Assembly: GCF_001650345.1 (NCBI RefSeq)
Contig: NZ_LVHF01000025.1
Coordinates: forward strand, 251,026-315,025
Reading direction: 5' to 3'
Length of the DNA stretch: 64,000 nt
From: Photobacterium jeanii
GTDB taxonomy: Bacteria; Pseudomonadota; Gammaproteobacteria; Enterobacterales; Vibrionaceae
In this document: positions 19,809 through 30,256 of the stretch, in pieces
Numbering within the stretch: the stretch's first letter is position 1
Layout of the letters: each line of letters begins with the position of its first letter
Notes under the pieces: model-generated
What the model was told of the DNA's origin: nothing
The model's input: the letters and a program-made list of their open reading frames with translations, nothing else
The model's database searches: none
Made by a program: the position numbers and the translations under genes

Positions 19809-21392
19809 ATGACTACACCAACCAATATTCATGACCAACGAATCCTAATTCTGGACTTTGGTTCTCAATATACTCAGCTAATCGCCCGTCGTATCCGTGA
19901 AATCGGTGTTTACTGTGAGTTGTGGAGCTGGGATGTTGATGAAGCTGACATTCGTGAGTTTAATCCGAACGGCATCATCCTATCTGGTGGTCCTGAGAGT
20001 GTGACAGAAGCTGGCTCGCCTCGCGCACCTGAGTACGTATTCAATGCTGGTGTACCAGTATTTGGTGTGTGTTACGGCATGCAAACTATGTCTGAGCAGC
20101 TTGGTGGTAAAGTTGCAGGTTCAGACGAACGTGAATTCGGCTACGCACAAGTTAAGGTAGTTAACGAGTGTGCGCTATTCAAAAACATCGAAGATGCGAT
20201 TGCTGAAGACGGCAAGGCACTACTTGATGTATGGATGAGCCACGGCGATAAAGTGGTAGAAATCCCATCTGACTTCGCGAAAGTTGCTGAGACGGATACA
20301 TGTCCGTTTGCTGCAATGGCGAACGAAGAAAAACGTTTTTACGGTGTTCAGTTCCACCCAGAAGTAACGCACACTCGCCAAGGTATGCGTATGCTGGAGA
20401 ACTTTGTACTGAACATCTGTGGTTGTGAAAAACTATGGACTTCACAATCTATCATCGAAGATGCTGTTGCGCGTATTAAAGAGCAAGTGGGTGATGATGA
20501 AGTGATCCTTGGCCTATCAGGCGGTGTGGATTCTTCTGTTGTTGCTATGCTGGTTCACCGCGCAATTGGTGACAAGCTGACCTGTGTATTCGTTGATAAC
20601 GGTCTACTACGTTTGAACGAAGCTGATCAAGTTCTGGAAATGTTCGGTGATCACTTCGGCCTGAACATTGTTCACGTTGATGCTGAAGAGCGCTTCCTAA
20701 CAGCGCTAGAAGGCAAGTCTGATCCAGAAGACAAGCGTAAGACAATTGGTCACGTATTCGTAGACGTCTTCGATGAAGAGTCGAAGAAACTAGAAAACGC
20801 GAAGTGGCTAGCACAAGGTACTATTTACCCAGACGTAATCGAATCAGCAGCGTCGAAAACAGGTAAAGCACACGTAATCAAATCGCACCACAATGTGGGC
20901 GGTCTGCCAGATGACATGGAAATGGGTCTGGTTGAACCACTACGTGAACTGTTTAAAGATGAAGTACGTAAGATTGGTCTAGAGCTAGGTCTTCCTTACA
21001 ACATGCTTTACCGCCACCCATTCCCAGGTCCGGGTCTAGGTGTTCGTGTACTGGGTGAAATCAAGAAAGAATACTGTGATCTACTGCGCCGCGCTGATGC
21101 AATCTTCATTGAAGAGCTTCACAAAGCGGATCTTTACAACAAAGTATCGCAAGCATTCACTGTATTCCTACCAGTTCGCTCTGTTGGTGTGATGGGCGAT
21201 GGTCGTAAATACGATTGGGTTGTGTCACTGCGTGCAGTTGAAACTATCGACTTCATGACAGCGCACTGGGCGCACCTACCATACGACTTCCTAGGTAAGG
21301 TTTCTAACCGTATCATTAACGAAGTTGACGGTATTTCTCGCGTGGTTTACGACATTTCTGGTAAGCCGCCAGCAACTATCGAGTGGGAATAA
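19809..21392 (+). CDS. guaA: GMP synthase (glutamine-hydrolysing)
   Basis: A 527-residue amidotransferase making GMP from XMP, ATP and glutamine. The class I glutaminase domain has the nucleophile C88 in FGVCYGMQ and the [10 protein letters not shown] histidine/glutamate pair. The ATP-pyrophosphatase domain has the P-loop LSGGVDSS at residues 236-243, and the C-terminal dimerisation domain ends in the conserved PPATIEWE. It lies downstream of guaB as in the classical guaBA operon and ends at a clear terminator. Confidence 0.98.
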   Translation: MTTPTNIHDQRILILDFGSQYTQLIARRIREIGVYCELWSWDVDEADIREFNPNGIILSGGPESVTEAGSPRAPEYVFNAGVPVFGVCYGMQTMSEQLGGKVAGSDEREFGYAQVKVVNECALFKNIEDAIAEDGKALLDVWMSHGDKVVEIPSDFAKVAETDTCPFAAMANEEKRFYGVQFHPEVTHTRQGMRMLENFVLNICGCEKLWTSQSIIEDAVARIKEQVGDDEVILGLSGGVDSSVVAMLVHRAIGDKLTCVFVDNGLLRLNEADQVLEMFGDHFGLNIVHVDAEERFLTALEGKSDPEDKRKTIGHVFVDVFDEESKKLENAKWLAQGTIYPDVIESAASKTGKAHVIKSHHNVGGLPDDMEMGLVEPLRELFKDEVRKIGLELGLPYNMLYRHPFPGPGLGVRVLGEIKKEYCDLLRRADAIFIEELHKADLYNKVSQAFTVFLPVRSVGVMGDGRKYDWVVSLRAVETIDFMTAHWAHLPYDFLGKVSNRIINEVDGISRVVYDISGKPPATIEWE

Positions 21393-21423
21393 TCTTTCCC
21401 TCTATCGTTAGATTGTAAGTAGC

Positions 21424-21450
21424 AAAAAGGTACCTCAGGGTACCTTTTTT
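21424..21450 (+). terminator. Intrinsic terminator after guaA
   Basis: A perfect stem of the form AAAAAGGTACC/GGTACCTTTTT runs straight into a T-run. Confidence 0.9.
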
Positions 21451-21847
21451 CTATTTGGGAATTGTTATCAACTTGATACCAATCTTCCAATCGGATTTTC
21501 CTTTGTCTACCTTTTATATCCTAATGGTATCGATCCTCTTCCTTTACTGATCCCTTTCATTATTAACATTGCAACTTTGTGCTTGGCTTCACAGCAGTGA
21601 ACTACAATTGGTTATCAAAAAGGATCTAATTTATGTCTTTTTTGTAAGTGCAATGTTTTCTATTAATCTCTGTTTACAATATAAATTAACGCAATTCGTT
21701 TAAGTATTGGTCTAACACGCTTTTTATGTTGTCGATTACATTACAATTTATTGAAAGTTATCTCAGGGTTTGAGACAAACTGAACTGGTGCGATAAGTAC
21801 ATGAAAATAATTCGCCGCAAACCAACATTACATTCAATGGAGTTGCA
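21451..21847. other. Spacer upstream of the first AbgT gene
   Basis: This stretch of nearly 400 bases is AT-rich and shows no gene. It contains one candidate CRP site at 21578-21593 (listed separately). Nothing else could be assigned. Confidence 0.5.
21578..21593 (+). promoter_or_regulatory. Candidate CRP binding site
   Basis: The pattern TGTGC-N6-TCACA matches the CRP consensus TGTGA-N6-TCACA at nine of ten defined positions. It lies 255 bases before the first AbgT gene. A single good match in a spacer is suggestive only. Confidence 0.45.
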
Positions 21848-23407
21848 ATGAGTAACGAAGCAACAAAGCCAACACCAGAGGCGTCGTCTGGTGCTATGAA
21901 TAAGTTTTTAAACTTTATCGAGCGTGCAGGTAACAAGATCCCAGATCCTGCATTGCTATTCTTCTGGGGCCTGATCATCGTTTGGGTACTGTCAGCCCTA
22001 TTATCTCAAGTCGATTTTGGCTTCATTCATCCGGTTACTGGACAAGCGGTTGAAGTTAAGAACTTGCTAACTGGTGAGTCGTTTGCCAATTTCCTTGCCA
22101 CTATGGTGAAAAACTTCACCGGTTTTGCTCCTCTGGGTATCGTATTAGTGGCGATGCTTGGTGTAGGTGTGGCTGAAGCATCTGGCTTTATTAATACTGG
22201 CCTGAAAAAGATGCTTAACTTCACGCCAGCGAAACTGCTAACGCCAATGCTGATTTTGGTGGCGATTGTTTCGCACACCGCAGCAGACGCAGGTTACGTA
22301 CTGGTTATTCCACTGGGTGGTATTATCTTCCACGCTGCTGGTCGTCACCCGCTAGCGGGTATCGCTGCGGCCTTTGCCGGTGTTTCAGGTGGTTTCTCTG
22401 CTAACTTTATTCCTTCAGGTATCGATCCACTTCTAGCGGGCTTCACTCAGTCTGCCGCGCAAATTTTAGATCCTGACTACATTGTTAACCCACTGTCGAA
22501 CCTAATGTTCACTGGTCTATCTTCAATTCTTGTGATTGGTGTGGGCTGGTATGTGACCGAGCGAATTATCGAACCACGTTTAGCAAGTACGCCAGTTGAT
22601 GAAGATGCTGAAGAAGCGCCGGATATGGGCTCGTTCACCGAGCTAGAAAGTAAAGCTTTCTCGCGCGCTGGTTGGGCAATGGTTGCGGGTATCGTGGTGT
22701 TGGTGGCTTCGGTATTCCCTGAAAGCTCTCCACTGCGTTCACCTGAAGGTGAGATCACCGCTTTTGGCGCACCGCTAATGCAGTCGATTGTACCGCTGAT
22801 CTTCATTTTGTTTGTGATCCCTGGTGTGGTTTATGGCCGCGTGGCAGGAACATTCAAGTCAAGTGATGACGTGATTAAAGCGATGTCAGCGACCATGAGC
22901 AGCATGGGTAGCTTCATGGTAATGGCGTTCTTTATCGCGCAATTCCTAGTGGCTTTCACTCAATCTAACCTAGGTACGCTATTGGCGCTATCGGGCGCGG
23001 AAATGCTTCACGCGATGAACCTACCAGGTCAGGTAACGATTGTGGGTATGATCCTGCTAACAGCGTTTGTTAACCTGTTGGTCGGTTCGGCATCGGCGAA
23101 GTGGGCACTGATCGGTCCTATCCTAGTACCTATGCTAATGGCTGTTGGTATTTCTCCTGAGCTAACCCAAGCGGCTTACCGTGTTGGTGACTCAGTATCG
23201 AATATCATTTCGCCAATGATGGTGTTCTTCCCGCTAGTTGTGGTTTACATGCAGCGTTACGTGAAGAGTTCTGGTATCGGCTCATTGGCTTCGATGATGA
23301 TGCCATACTCGATTGCGATGCTGATTGGCTGGACTGCCTTCTTGTTGGTGTACTGGGCACTGGGTATCCCACTAGGTATTCAAGCACCATACACTTACTC
23401 AATGTAA
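21848..23407 (+). CDS. AbgT-family transporter, copy 1
   Basis: A 519-residue integral inner-membrane protein of the AbgT family, with an N-terminal FIERAGNKIPDPALLFFWGL segment, roughly a dozen hydrophobic helices, and the family motifs VSHTAADAGYVLVIPLGG and GVSGGFSANFIPSGIDPLLAG. E. coli AbgT imports p-aminobenzoyl-glutamate, while MtrF and YdaH of the same family export sulfonamide-type drugs, so substrate and direction are open. No abgA/abgB peptidase genes are adjacent. A second copy follows after a terminator and a 480-base gap, so the two are probably transcribed separately. Confidence 0.9.
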   Translation: MSNEATKPTPEASSGAMNKFLNFIERAGNKIPDPALLFFWGLIIVWVLSALLSQVDFGFIHPVTGQAVEVKNLLTGESFANFLATMVKNFTGFAPLGIVLVAMLGVGVAEASGFINTGLKKMLNFTPAKLLTPMLILVAIVSHTAADAGYVLVIPLGGIIFHAAGRHPLAGIAAAFAGVSGGFSANFIPSGIDPLLAGFTQSAAQILDPDYIVNPLSNLMFTGLSSILVIGVGWYVTERIIEPRLASTPVDEDAEEAPDMGSFTELESKAFSRAGWAMVAGIVVLVASVFPESSPLRSPEGEITAFGAPLMQSIVPLIFILFVIPGVVYGRVAGTFKSSDDVIKAMSATMSSMGSFMVMAFFIAQFLVAFTQSNLGTLLALSGAEMLHAMNLPGQVTIVGMILLTAFVNLLVGSASAKWALIGPILVPMLMAVGISPELTQAAYRVGDSVSNIISPMMVFFPLVVVYMQRYVKSSGIGSLASMMMPYSIAMLIGWTAFLLVYWALGIPLGIQAPYTYSM

Positions 23408-23439
23408 GTCAATTACCACTAAAACTAGTGTTTTATGCT

Positions 23440-23467
23440 AAAGCCCTGCCAGAGCAGGGCTTTTTTT
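23440..23467 (+). terminator. Intrinsic terminator after the first AbgT gene
   Basis: A 10-bp stem (23440-23449 with 23454-23463) is followed by a seven-base T-run. Confidence 0.9.
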
Positions 23468-23887
23468 ATGGCTGGGATTTTACATATATGCTTCATATTG
23501 AAACTTCGCCAATAGGAGGCTAGAGAGAGAGTAAACACTTTTCAATCGCTTGCTGTATCTGGCGATGATCATTATTTAACGTGTTTAACTTAATGATATT
23601 TCAGATGAATAGTTAATGTTTTGTGCATGATTTATAGCTTATAGCGATAATTGTAAAAAAATTGAAATTTAATGCTAAAGTTTTTTGCTCTGATATCTCT
23701 TTTGTGTTTAGAGGAAGTATCTGTTTGAGTGGTTCGTTATGGCTGTATTAACTTTCAGCCTGAGTGGTGATGGATATTCCCCCTGTTAAAGCCATATTGG
23801 TGGTGTTTTACTCTGAAAAATCACTTTGTTACTGTGCCAGCACAACATCACAAAATAACTCAATCGATAAATATAGGAAGTACGATT
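23468..23887. other. Spacer between the two AbgT genes
   Basis: About 420 AT-rich bases without a convincing gene. It should hold the promoter of the second AbgT copy, but no box was strong enough to name. An AGGAAG ribosome site lies directly before 23888. Confidence 0.45.
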
Positions 23888-25444
23888 ATGAGTGAGACTT
23901 TCAGTCCTCCCCCGAGACAGGGCGGTATCATTGGCTTTATTGAGCGCGCCGGTAAGAAGATCCCCGATCCTGTTATCATCTTCATGTTTCTTTTCGTTTT
24001 CTCTCTTGCTTTAACAGCGATCTTCGGCGGCCTTACGTTCCAAACTATGGCCTCTGATGGTGGTGTCGCTAACTACACTTTGAAGAACATGACTCAAGCC
24101 GAACACCTTCGTTGGATGTTTGATAACGCGCTATTACAAAACTGGCTAGCATTTGGTCACGGTGTATTGGGTATCATCCTGATCGTGATGTTAGGTGTCG
24201 GTATCGCAGAAAATTCTGGCTTATTGACTGCGGTGATCAAAAAAGTCGGTCTGAGTATCAGTGACCGTTGGTTACCACTACTGGTTGTTTTCTTGGGTAT
24301 CATGAGCTCGATTGCGACTGATGCTGGTTACCTTGTATTAATTCCTTTGGCGGGCTTACTGTATGCTGGTTTGGGTAAAAACCCATTGATCGGTATGGCG
24401 GCTGCGTTTGCCGGGGTATCGGCAGGCTTTAGTGCTAACTTGATCCCAGCAACACCGGTTGATGTGGTATTGGGTGCTAACGCACGTATTTTCGCTGAAG
24501 CGCAAGGTGTTCCTTTTGAGACTGCAAAAGGTGAGCCTTTAAACCCTGCGACCATGCACTACTACTTCATTTTTGTATCGACTTTCTTGCTTGCAGGTCT
24601 GGGCGCTTGGGTAACAAAACGTTTTGTCGCACCACGTTTAGAAAAGATGTCATACGTGCTGCCAGAAGACATGAACTTGGATGATTTCCAAGTGACCGAT
24701 AAAGAAAAGAAAGGTCTTCGTTGGGCGGGTGTTGGTTTGGTTGTGGCACTGCTTGCAGTATACGGCTTAGCGACAGGGCCACTTGCGCCATACACCAATG
24801 ATGCGGGTCGTGTAGTCACGCCTTACCTTGATAATGTGATTTTACTGATTGCGATGGTCTTTGCGATTGTTGGTATCAGTTTTGGTTACGCGACAGGTAA
24901 ATTCAAAAAAGTACAAGACGTAGTTAAAGCGATGGTGAAGCAAATGAACACCATGGGCTACATCTTGGTACTGACTTTCTTCTGTTACAACTTCTTAGCG
25001 CTACTAAGCTACTCGGGTTTAGGGACTTACATTACTTACCTTGGTGCGACGCTACTTGAATCGTTGAGCCTACAGAAGTTTCCAATCGGTTTGATCATTG
25101 GTTTTGTATTGACAACAGCACTGATCAACTTGTTCGTGGGTGGTCTAACATCGAAATGGATGCTACTGGGTCCTATCTTTGTACCTATGTTGTACCAAGT
25201 AAACCCGAACATGACACCAGATCTTGTTGCTGCGGCATACCGTATTGCTGATTCATCAACGAACATCATCACCCCGATGATGAGCTACGCGGGTGTTATT
25301 CTTGCCTTCATGCGTAAGTACAAACCAGAGCTAACGTTTGGTGATGTGATTGCGATGATGGTGCCATACTCGCTTGCTTTCCTATCGGTATGGACAACAG
25401 TATTGGTATGTTTCTTCGCGTTTGAAATCCCACTGGGTTTCTAA
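23888..25444 (+). CDS. AbgT-family transporter, copy 2
   Basis: A 518-residue polytopic membrane protein, paralogous to the preceding transporter. The FIERAGKKIPDPVIIFMFLFVF N-terminal segment, IATDAGYLVLIPLAGLLY and GVSAGFSANLIPATPVDVVLG motifs and the C-terminal DSSTNIITPMMSY helix are family-typical. Residue choices in the NLIPA loop differ from copy 1 (NFIPSGIDP against NLIPATPVD), suggesting different substrates (inference). ATG 23888 is used because AGGAAG lies just upstream and MSETFSPPPRQGG fits the family; the in-frame extension to 23834 has no ribosome site. Confidence 0.9.
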   Translation: MSETFSPPPRQGGIIGFIERAGKKIPDPVIIFMFLFVFSLALTAIFGGLTFQTMASDGGVANYTLKNMTQAEHLRWMFDNALLQNWLAFGHGVLGIILIVMLGVGIAENSGLLTAVIKKVGLSISDRWLPLLVVFLGIMSSIATDAGYLVLIPLAGLLYAGLGKNPLIGMAAAFAGVSAGFSANLIPATPVDVVLGANARIFAEAQGVPFETAKGEPLNPATMHYYFIFVSTFLLAGLGAWVTKRFVAPRLEKMSYVLPEDMNLDDFQVTDKEKKGLRWAGVGLVVALLAVYGLATGPLAPYTNDAGRVVTPYLDNVILLIAMVFAIVGISFGYATGKFKKVQDVVKAMVKQMNTMGYILVLTFFCYNFLALLSYSGLGTYITYLGATLLESLSLQKFPIGLIIGFVLTTALINLFVGGLTSKWMLLGPIFVPMLYQVNPNMTPDLVAAAYRIADSSTNIITPMMSYAGVILAFMRKYKPELTFGDVIAMMVPYSLAFLSVWTTVLVCFFAFEIPLGF

Positions 25445-25475
25445 ACTGCTAACGTGCTTCTCTTACTGTAAAGAA

Positions 25476-25500
25476 ACAAAGCCCAGCAATGGGCTTTGTT
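25476..25500. terminator. Terminator between the second AbgT gene and fghA
   Basis: A perfect 10-bp stem (25476-25485 with 25490-25499) lies between converging genes and can act in both directions. Confidence 0.75.
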
Positions 25501-25536
25501 GTATCTGTCTGTTGCCTCGTTCAGCGTGAACGGGTG

Positions 25537-26382
25537 TTAACGGACAAGGTGCTCTGCATGGAAGCGTAAGTGCTCCTCAATAAAGCTGGCAATGAAGTAA
25601 TAGCTGTGATCATAGCCTTCTTGCAAACGCAGGGTGATAGGGTAGTTCGCCTGCTCGGCGGCAGCAATCAGAGCATCAGGTTTTAGCTGCTCGCTTAAGA
25701 AGTTATCTTGAGTACCTTGATCAACCAGAATCGGTAATTGTTGCTCGGCTTTGGCGATCAGCGCACAGCTATCGTATTCCAACCATGTTTGTTGATCAGT
25801 GCCTAAGTAGCCAGTAAGGGCTTTTTGTCCCCACGGACAGTTTACTGGATTGGTGATCGGGCTAAAGGCTGAAATCGAGCGGTAACGATCTGGATTTTTC
25901 AAACCAATGGTAAGGGCGCCGTGTCCACCCATAGAGTGACCACTGATTGCACGCTCTGTGGTGACAGGGAAATTCGCTTCGATCAGAGCAGGGAGTTCGC
26001 TCACCACATAGTCATACATTTGGTAATGACGTTGCCAAGGCGCTTGGGTCGCATTGACATAAAAGCCGGCGCCAAGACCAAAGTCATAGCTACCTTCAGC
26101 ATCATCGGGGACATCGTCGCCACGCGGGCTGGTATCTGGTGCCACGATCGCAATGCCTAGCTCAGCCGCTAAACGCTGCGCTCCGGCTTTTTGCATGAAG
26201 TTTTCATCGGTACAGGTTAAGCCCGATAGCCAGTACAGCACTGGGACGGATTGACCGCTAGCGATTTGCGGTGGTAGAAAAATCGCAAAGCGCATCTGGC
26301 AGTTTAAGCTGGTGGAGTGGTGAGTGTATTGCTTGTGCCAGCCGCCAAAACTTTTGTTGGCACTGATGTTTTCTAAGGTCAT
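25537..26382 (-). CDS. fghA: S-formylglutathione hydrolase
   Basis: A 281-residue alpha/beta hydrolase (esterase D family) that splits S-formylglutathione into formate and glutathione, completing glutathione-dependent formaldehyde detoxification. The nucleophile S150 sits in SGHSMGGHGAL; D226 (in DQGTQDNFL) and H259 (in GYDHSYYFI) complete the triad. Length and the YWLSGLTCTDENF segment are typical. It lies 80 bases downstream of the class III alcohol dehydrogenase on the same strand, so the two probably form an operon carrying out successive steps. Confidence 0.96.
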   Translation of the reverse strand: MTLENISANKSFGGWHKQYTHHSTSLNCQMRFAIFLPPQIASGQSVPVLYWLSGLTCTDENFMQKAGAQRLAAELGIAIVAPDTSPRGDDVPDDAEGSYDFGLGAGFYVNATQAPWQRHYQMYDYVVSELPALIEANFPVTTERAISGHSMGGHGALTIGLKNPDRYRSISAFSPITNPVNCPWGQKALTGYLGTDQQTWLEYDSCALIAKAEQQLPILVDQGTQDNFLSEQLKPDALIAAAEQANYPITLRLQEGYDHSYYFIASFIEEHLRFHAEHLVR

Positions 26383-26462
26383 TGTCGGCTCTCAATCTTA
26401 AACAAGATAACAAACAGCACTGCTAATGCAGTGCTGAATGAAATGCGGGAACGGATAGGGGA

Positions 26463-27614
<1,152 letters not shown>

Positions 27615-27869
27615 TCAAAGACCGATTAATAACAAGACGCATGCGTTGCTAATTGGTGTTTAGCAATCTTTGTTCGCAATGGCTTTTAACTGTTGTGCTA
27701 TAGGCTTTAACAGTAGAAGACAAAGTGATAAACGACGAGTTCTGATGGTGTATTTGAACTCGTTATCACGAAACTTGCTGTTACTGTGCGTCGATGGGGA
27801 GTATTGTATTTATTTCAGAATGAATGATAATTACCTTAATTATTAAATTACTTTTACTCAGGTGTAATA

Positions 27870-28748
27870 ATGTTGCTGTGGGAAGGGGTGATGGAGTTTG
27901 TTGCCGTTGCCGAACGTGAGAGCTTTACCAGTGCGGCTAAGCAATTGGGCATTTCTACCGCGCAAGTGAGCCGTCAGATCAGTGCGCTGGAAACGCGGTT
28001 AAGTACCAAACTGTTCTACCGAACAACGCGAAAAGTGTCGTTGACCGAAGAAGGGCAGATTTATTATCGCCACTGTCGCCAAGTGATCGATGGTTTGGAA
28101 GAAGCCGAGCGGGCGATCACCAGTCTGCGTGATAAACCACAAGGTTTAGTCAAGCTTACCGCGCCTGTGACCTATGGTGAGCAATTCATTATGCCGCTGC
28201 TCAACGACTTCCAACTCCAATATCCAGAAGTTGCGATCAGCGTTGATCTCACCAACCAGCAAGTGGACTTGGTAGAAGCAGGATATGATTTGGCGATCCG
28301 TTTGGGCCATTTATCAAGTTCAAGCATGATGGCGAAAAAGCTAACTTCGCGAACGCAATATGTGTGTGCCTCGCCTCAGTATCTCGCGACATATGGCACT
28401 CCCCATTCGTTGTCTGAATTGAGCCAACATAACTGCTTACTCGGAAATCACGATCACTGGCGCTTCCAAGAAAGTGATAAAGCTAAATCGGTCAAAGTTG
28501 GTGGTAGTCTTCGTTGTAATAGTGGTTATGGATTATTAGACGCCGCGCTTAAAGGACTCGGTTTAGTGCAACTGCCAGACTATTATGTTTCTGAGGCGTT
28601 AGCGTCAGGACGATTGGTGGCTGTGCTGACCCAGTATCAAGAGCCCGAAGAGGGGATTTGGGCGCTGTATCCTCATAACCGTCACTTGTCACCCAAAGTA
28701 CGGATGCTGGTGGATTATCTCGCTCAAGGGCTCGATAATTCGCTATAA
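27870..28748 (+). CDS. LysR-family transcriptional regulator
   Basis: A 292-residue LysR regulator with an N-terminal winged helix-turn-helix (about residues 1-65, SFTSAAKQLGISTAQVSRQISALETRL) and a C-terminal effector-binding domain (about 90-290). It is transcribed divergently from the frmA-fghA pair across a 276-base gap, the standard LysR layout, so it is the likely regulator of formaldehyde detoxification (inference). The stop is 27 bases before tadA. The start could be ATG 27870 or the internal ATG at codon 7; the longer form is given. Confidence 0.9.
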   Translation: MLLWEGVMEFVAVAERESFTSAAKQLGISTAQVSRQISALETRLSTKLFYRTTRKVSLTEEGQIYYRHCRQVIDGLEEAERAITSLRDKPQGLVKLTAPVTYGEQFIMPLLNDFQLQYPEVAISVDLTNQQVDLVEAGYDLAIRLGHLSSSSMMAKKLTSRTQYVCASPQYLATYGTPHSLSELSQHNCLLGNHDHWRFQESDKAKSVKVGGSLRCNSGYGLLDAALKGLGLVQLPDYYVSEALASGRLVAVLTQYQEPEEGIWALYPHNRHLSPKVRMLVDYLAQGLDNSL

Positions 28749-28766
28749 TCGCGACCCCAAAATTGA

Positions 28767-29300
<534 letters not shown>

Positions 29301-29329
29301 CTGTAAAGATAACGATAAATAGGATCGCC

Positions 29330-29743
29330 ATGTCATCGAATTTCAAACAACAGCAGATTGGTAACGTTGCGTTAGTGGTTGAAAACTACGACGACGCCAT
29401 TGCGTTTTATACCCAGAAATTGGGCTTTGAGTTGGTTGAAGATACCGATCTTGGTGGTGGTAAGCGCTGGGTACAGGTGACGCCACCCAATTCCAACGGC
29501 ACCAACTTACTGTTGGCGCAAGCAAGCACTGATGAGCAGCGCCACAGCATAGGTAATCAAACTGGCGGTCGGGTATTTTTATTCCTGCAAACCGATGACT
29601 TTTGGCGTGATTACCATGCCATGAAGCAGCAAGGGGTGACTTTTAATGAAGAGCCTCGAATTGAAGAGTACGGCACTGTGGTGGTATTCCAAGATTTGTA
29701 CGGTAATAAATGGGATTTGTTGCAGCTAACCGCGAAGTCCTAG
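29330..29743 (+). CDS. VOC (glyoxalase/dioxygenase-fold) family protein
   Basis: A 137-residue protein with the vicinal oxygen chelate fold: the first beta-alpha-beta unit is seen in VALVVENYDDAIAFYTQKLGFELVED, the second ends with VVVFQDLYGNKWDLLQ. Such proteins include glyoxalase I, dioxygenases and antibiotic-binding proteins; the sequence does not identify the substrate. It lies 29 bases after tadA on the same strand, possibly cotranscribed, and ends before a strong terminator. Confidence 0.88.
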   Translation: MSSNFKQQQIGNVALVVENYDDAIAFYTQKLGFELVEDTDLGGGKRWVQVTPPNSNGTNLLLAQASTDEQRHSIGNQTGGRVFLFLQTDDFWRDYHAMKQQGVTFNEEPRIEEYGTVVVFQDLYGNKWDLLQLTAKS

Positions 29744-29815
29744 TTTTCTCTCGCTGGTTTGTTGAACGTCATTTCTATTCGCACTGACTCTTGAGTGAGC
29801 ACTCAGTCAAATCGC

Positions 29816-29846
29816 AAAAAGCTCGCCTTATTTGGCGAGCTTTTTT
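29816..29846 (+). terminator. Intrinsic terminator after the VOC gene
   Basis: A GC-rich stem with A-run on the left (29816-29827) pairs with 29834-29845 and ends in six T residues. Confidence 0.9.
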
Positions 29847-29919
29847 ATTGGTGATGAGCCTCGCTAGCGACTCGCGCTAGGAGCTTTAGCTGGTTTATGC
29901 CGCTTCATTAAGAATTGAA

Positions 29920-30177
29920 ATGGCAAACCCACGCTGGCGCCATAAAATTTTACGGCGGATGATGGTGCTTTGGCGTTTACGGCGAGTTGCCGCTGACGTC
30001 ATGCGTTTTTTGAAAGAGGAATTGGCTGATTTTCTTTTAAATAATTTCATTCATCCTCCTAGTCTCGGAGTAAATATCTATAGGGTTAATTTTACTGACT
30101 TGTACGAGCGTGAGAATGATGAAGATCGAAAATTACCGTACTGGATCTCATTATTCGCGTTATCGAGCGTGACCTGA
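29920..30177 (+). CDS. Small hypothetical protein, strongly basic N-terminus
   Basis: An 85-residue reading frame not recognised from any family. Its first 30 residues are very basic (MANPRWRHKILRRMMVLWRLRRV), while the rest is mixed, with an acidic YERENDEDRK stretch and a hydrophobic end. It lies alone between two terminators, one from the VOC gene and one shared with mltF. The ribosome site before the ATG is weak. It may be a genuine small gene or a chance frame; I see no functional clue. Confidence 0.35.
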   Translation: MANPRWRHKILRRMMVLWRLRRVAADVMRFLKEELADFLLNNFIHPPSLGVNIYRVNFTDLYERENDEDRKLPYWISLFALSSVT

Positions 30178-30211
30178 ACCTCAAAATGCGCGAATGATTG
30201 CGAATGAACAA

Positions 30212-30243
30212 AAAAAAGACCTGCTCAGTGGCAGGTCTTTTTG
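30212..30243. terminator. Bidirectional terminator before mltF end
   Basis: A 10-bp stem (30215-30224 with 30231-30240) has an A-run to the left and T-run to the right and can end transcription from both sides, in particular mltF. Confidence 0.85.
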
Positions 30244-30256
30244 ATGCTGGTTACGG

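Noticed and set aside
23738..23791. Short ATG frame upstream of the second AbgT gene that might be a leader peptide
   Set aside because: It has about 16 codons, no regulatory codon runs and no attenuator hairpin after it.
27820..27850. GATAAT-type half-site before the LysR gene, possible Fur box
   Set aside because: Only one half matches the 7-1-7 pattern.
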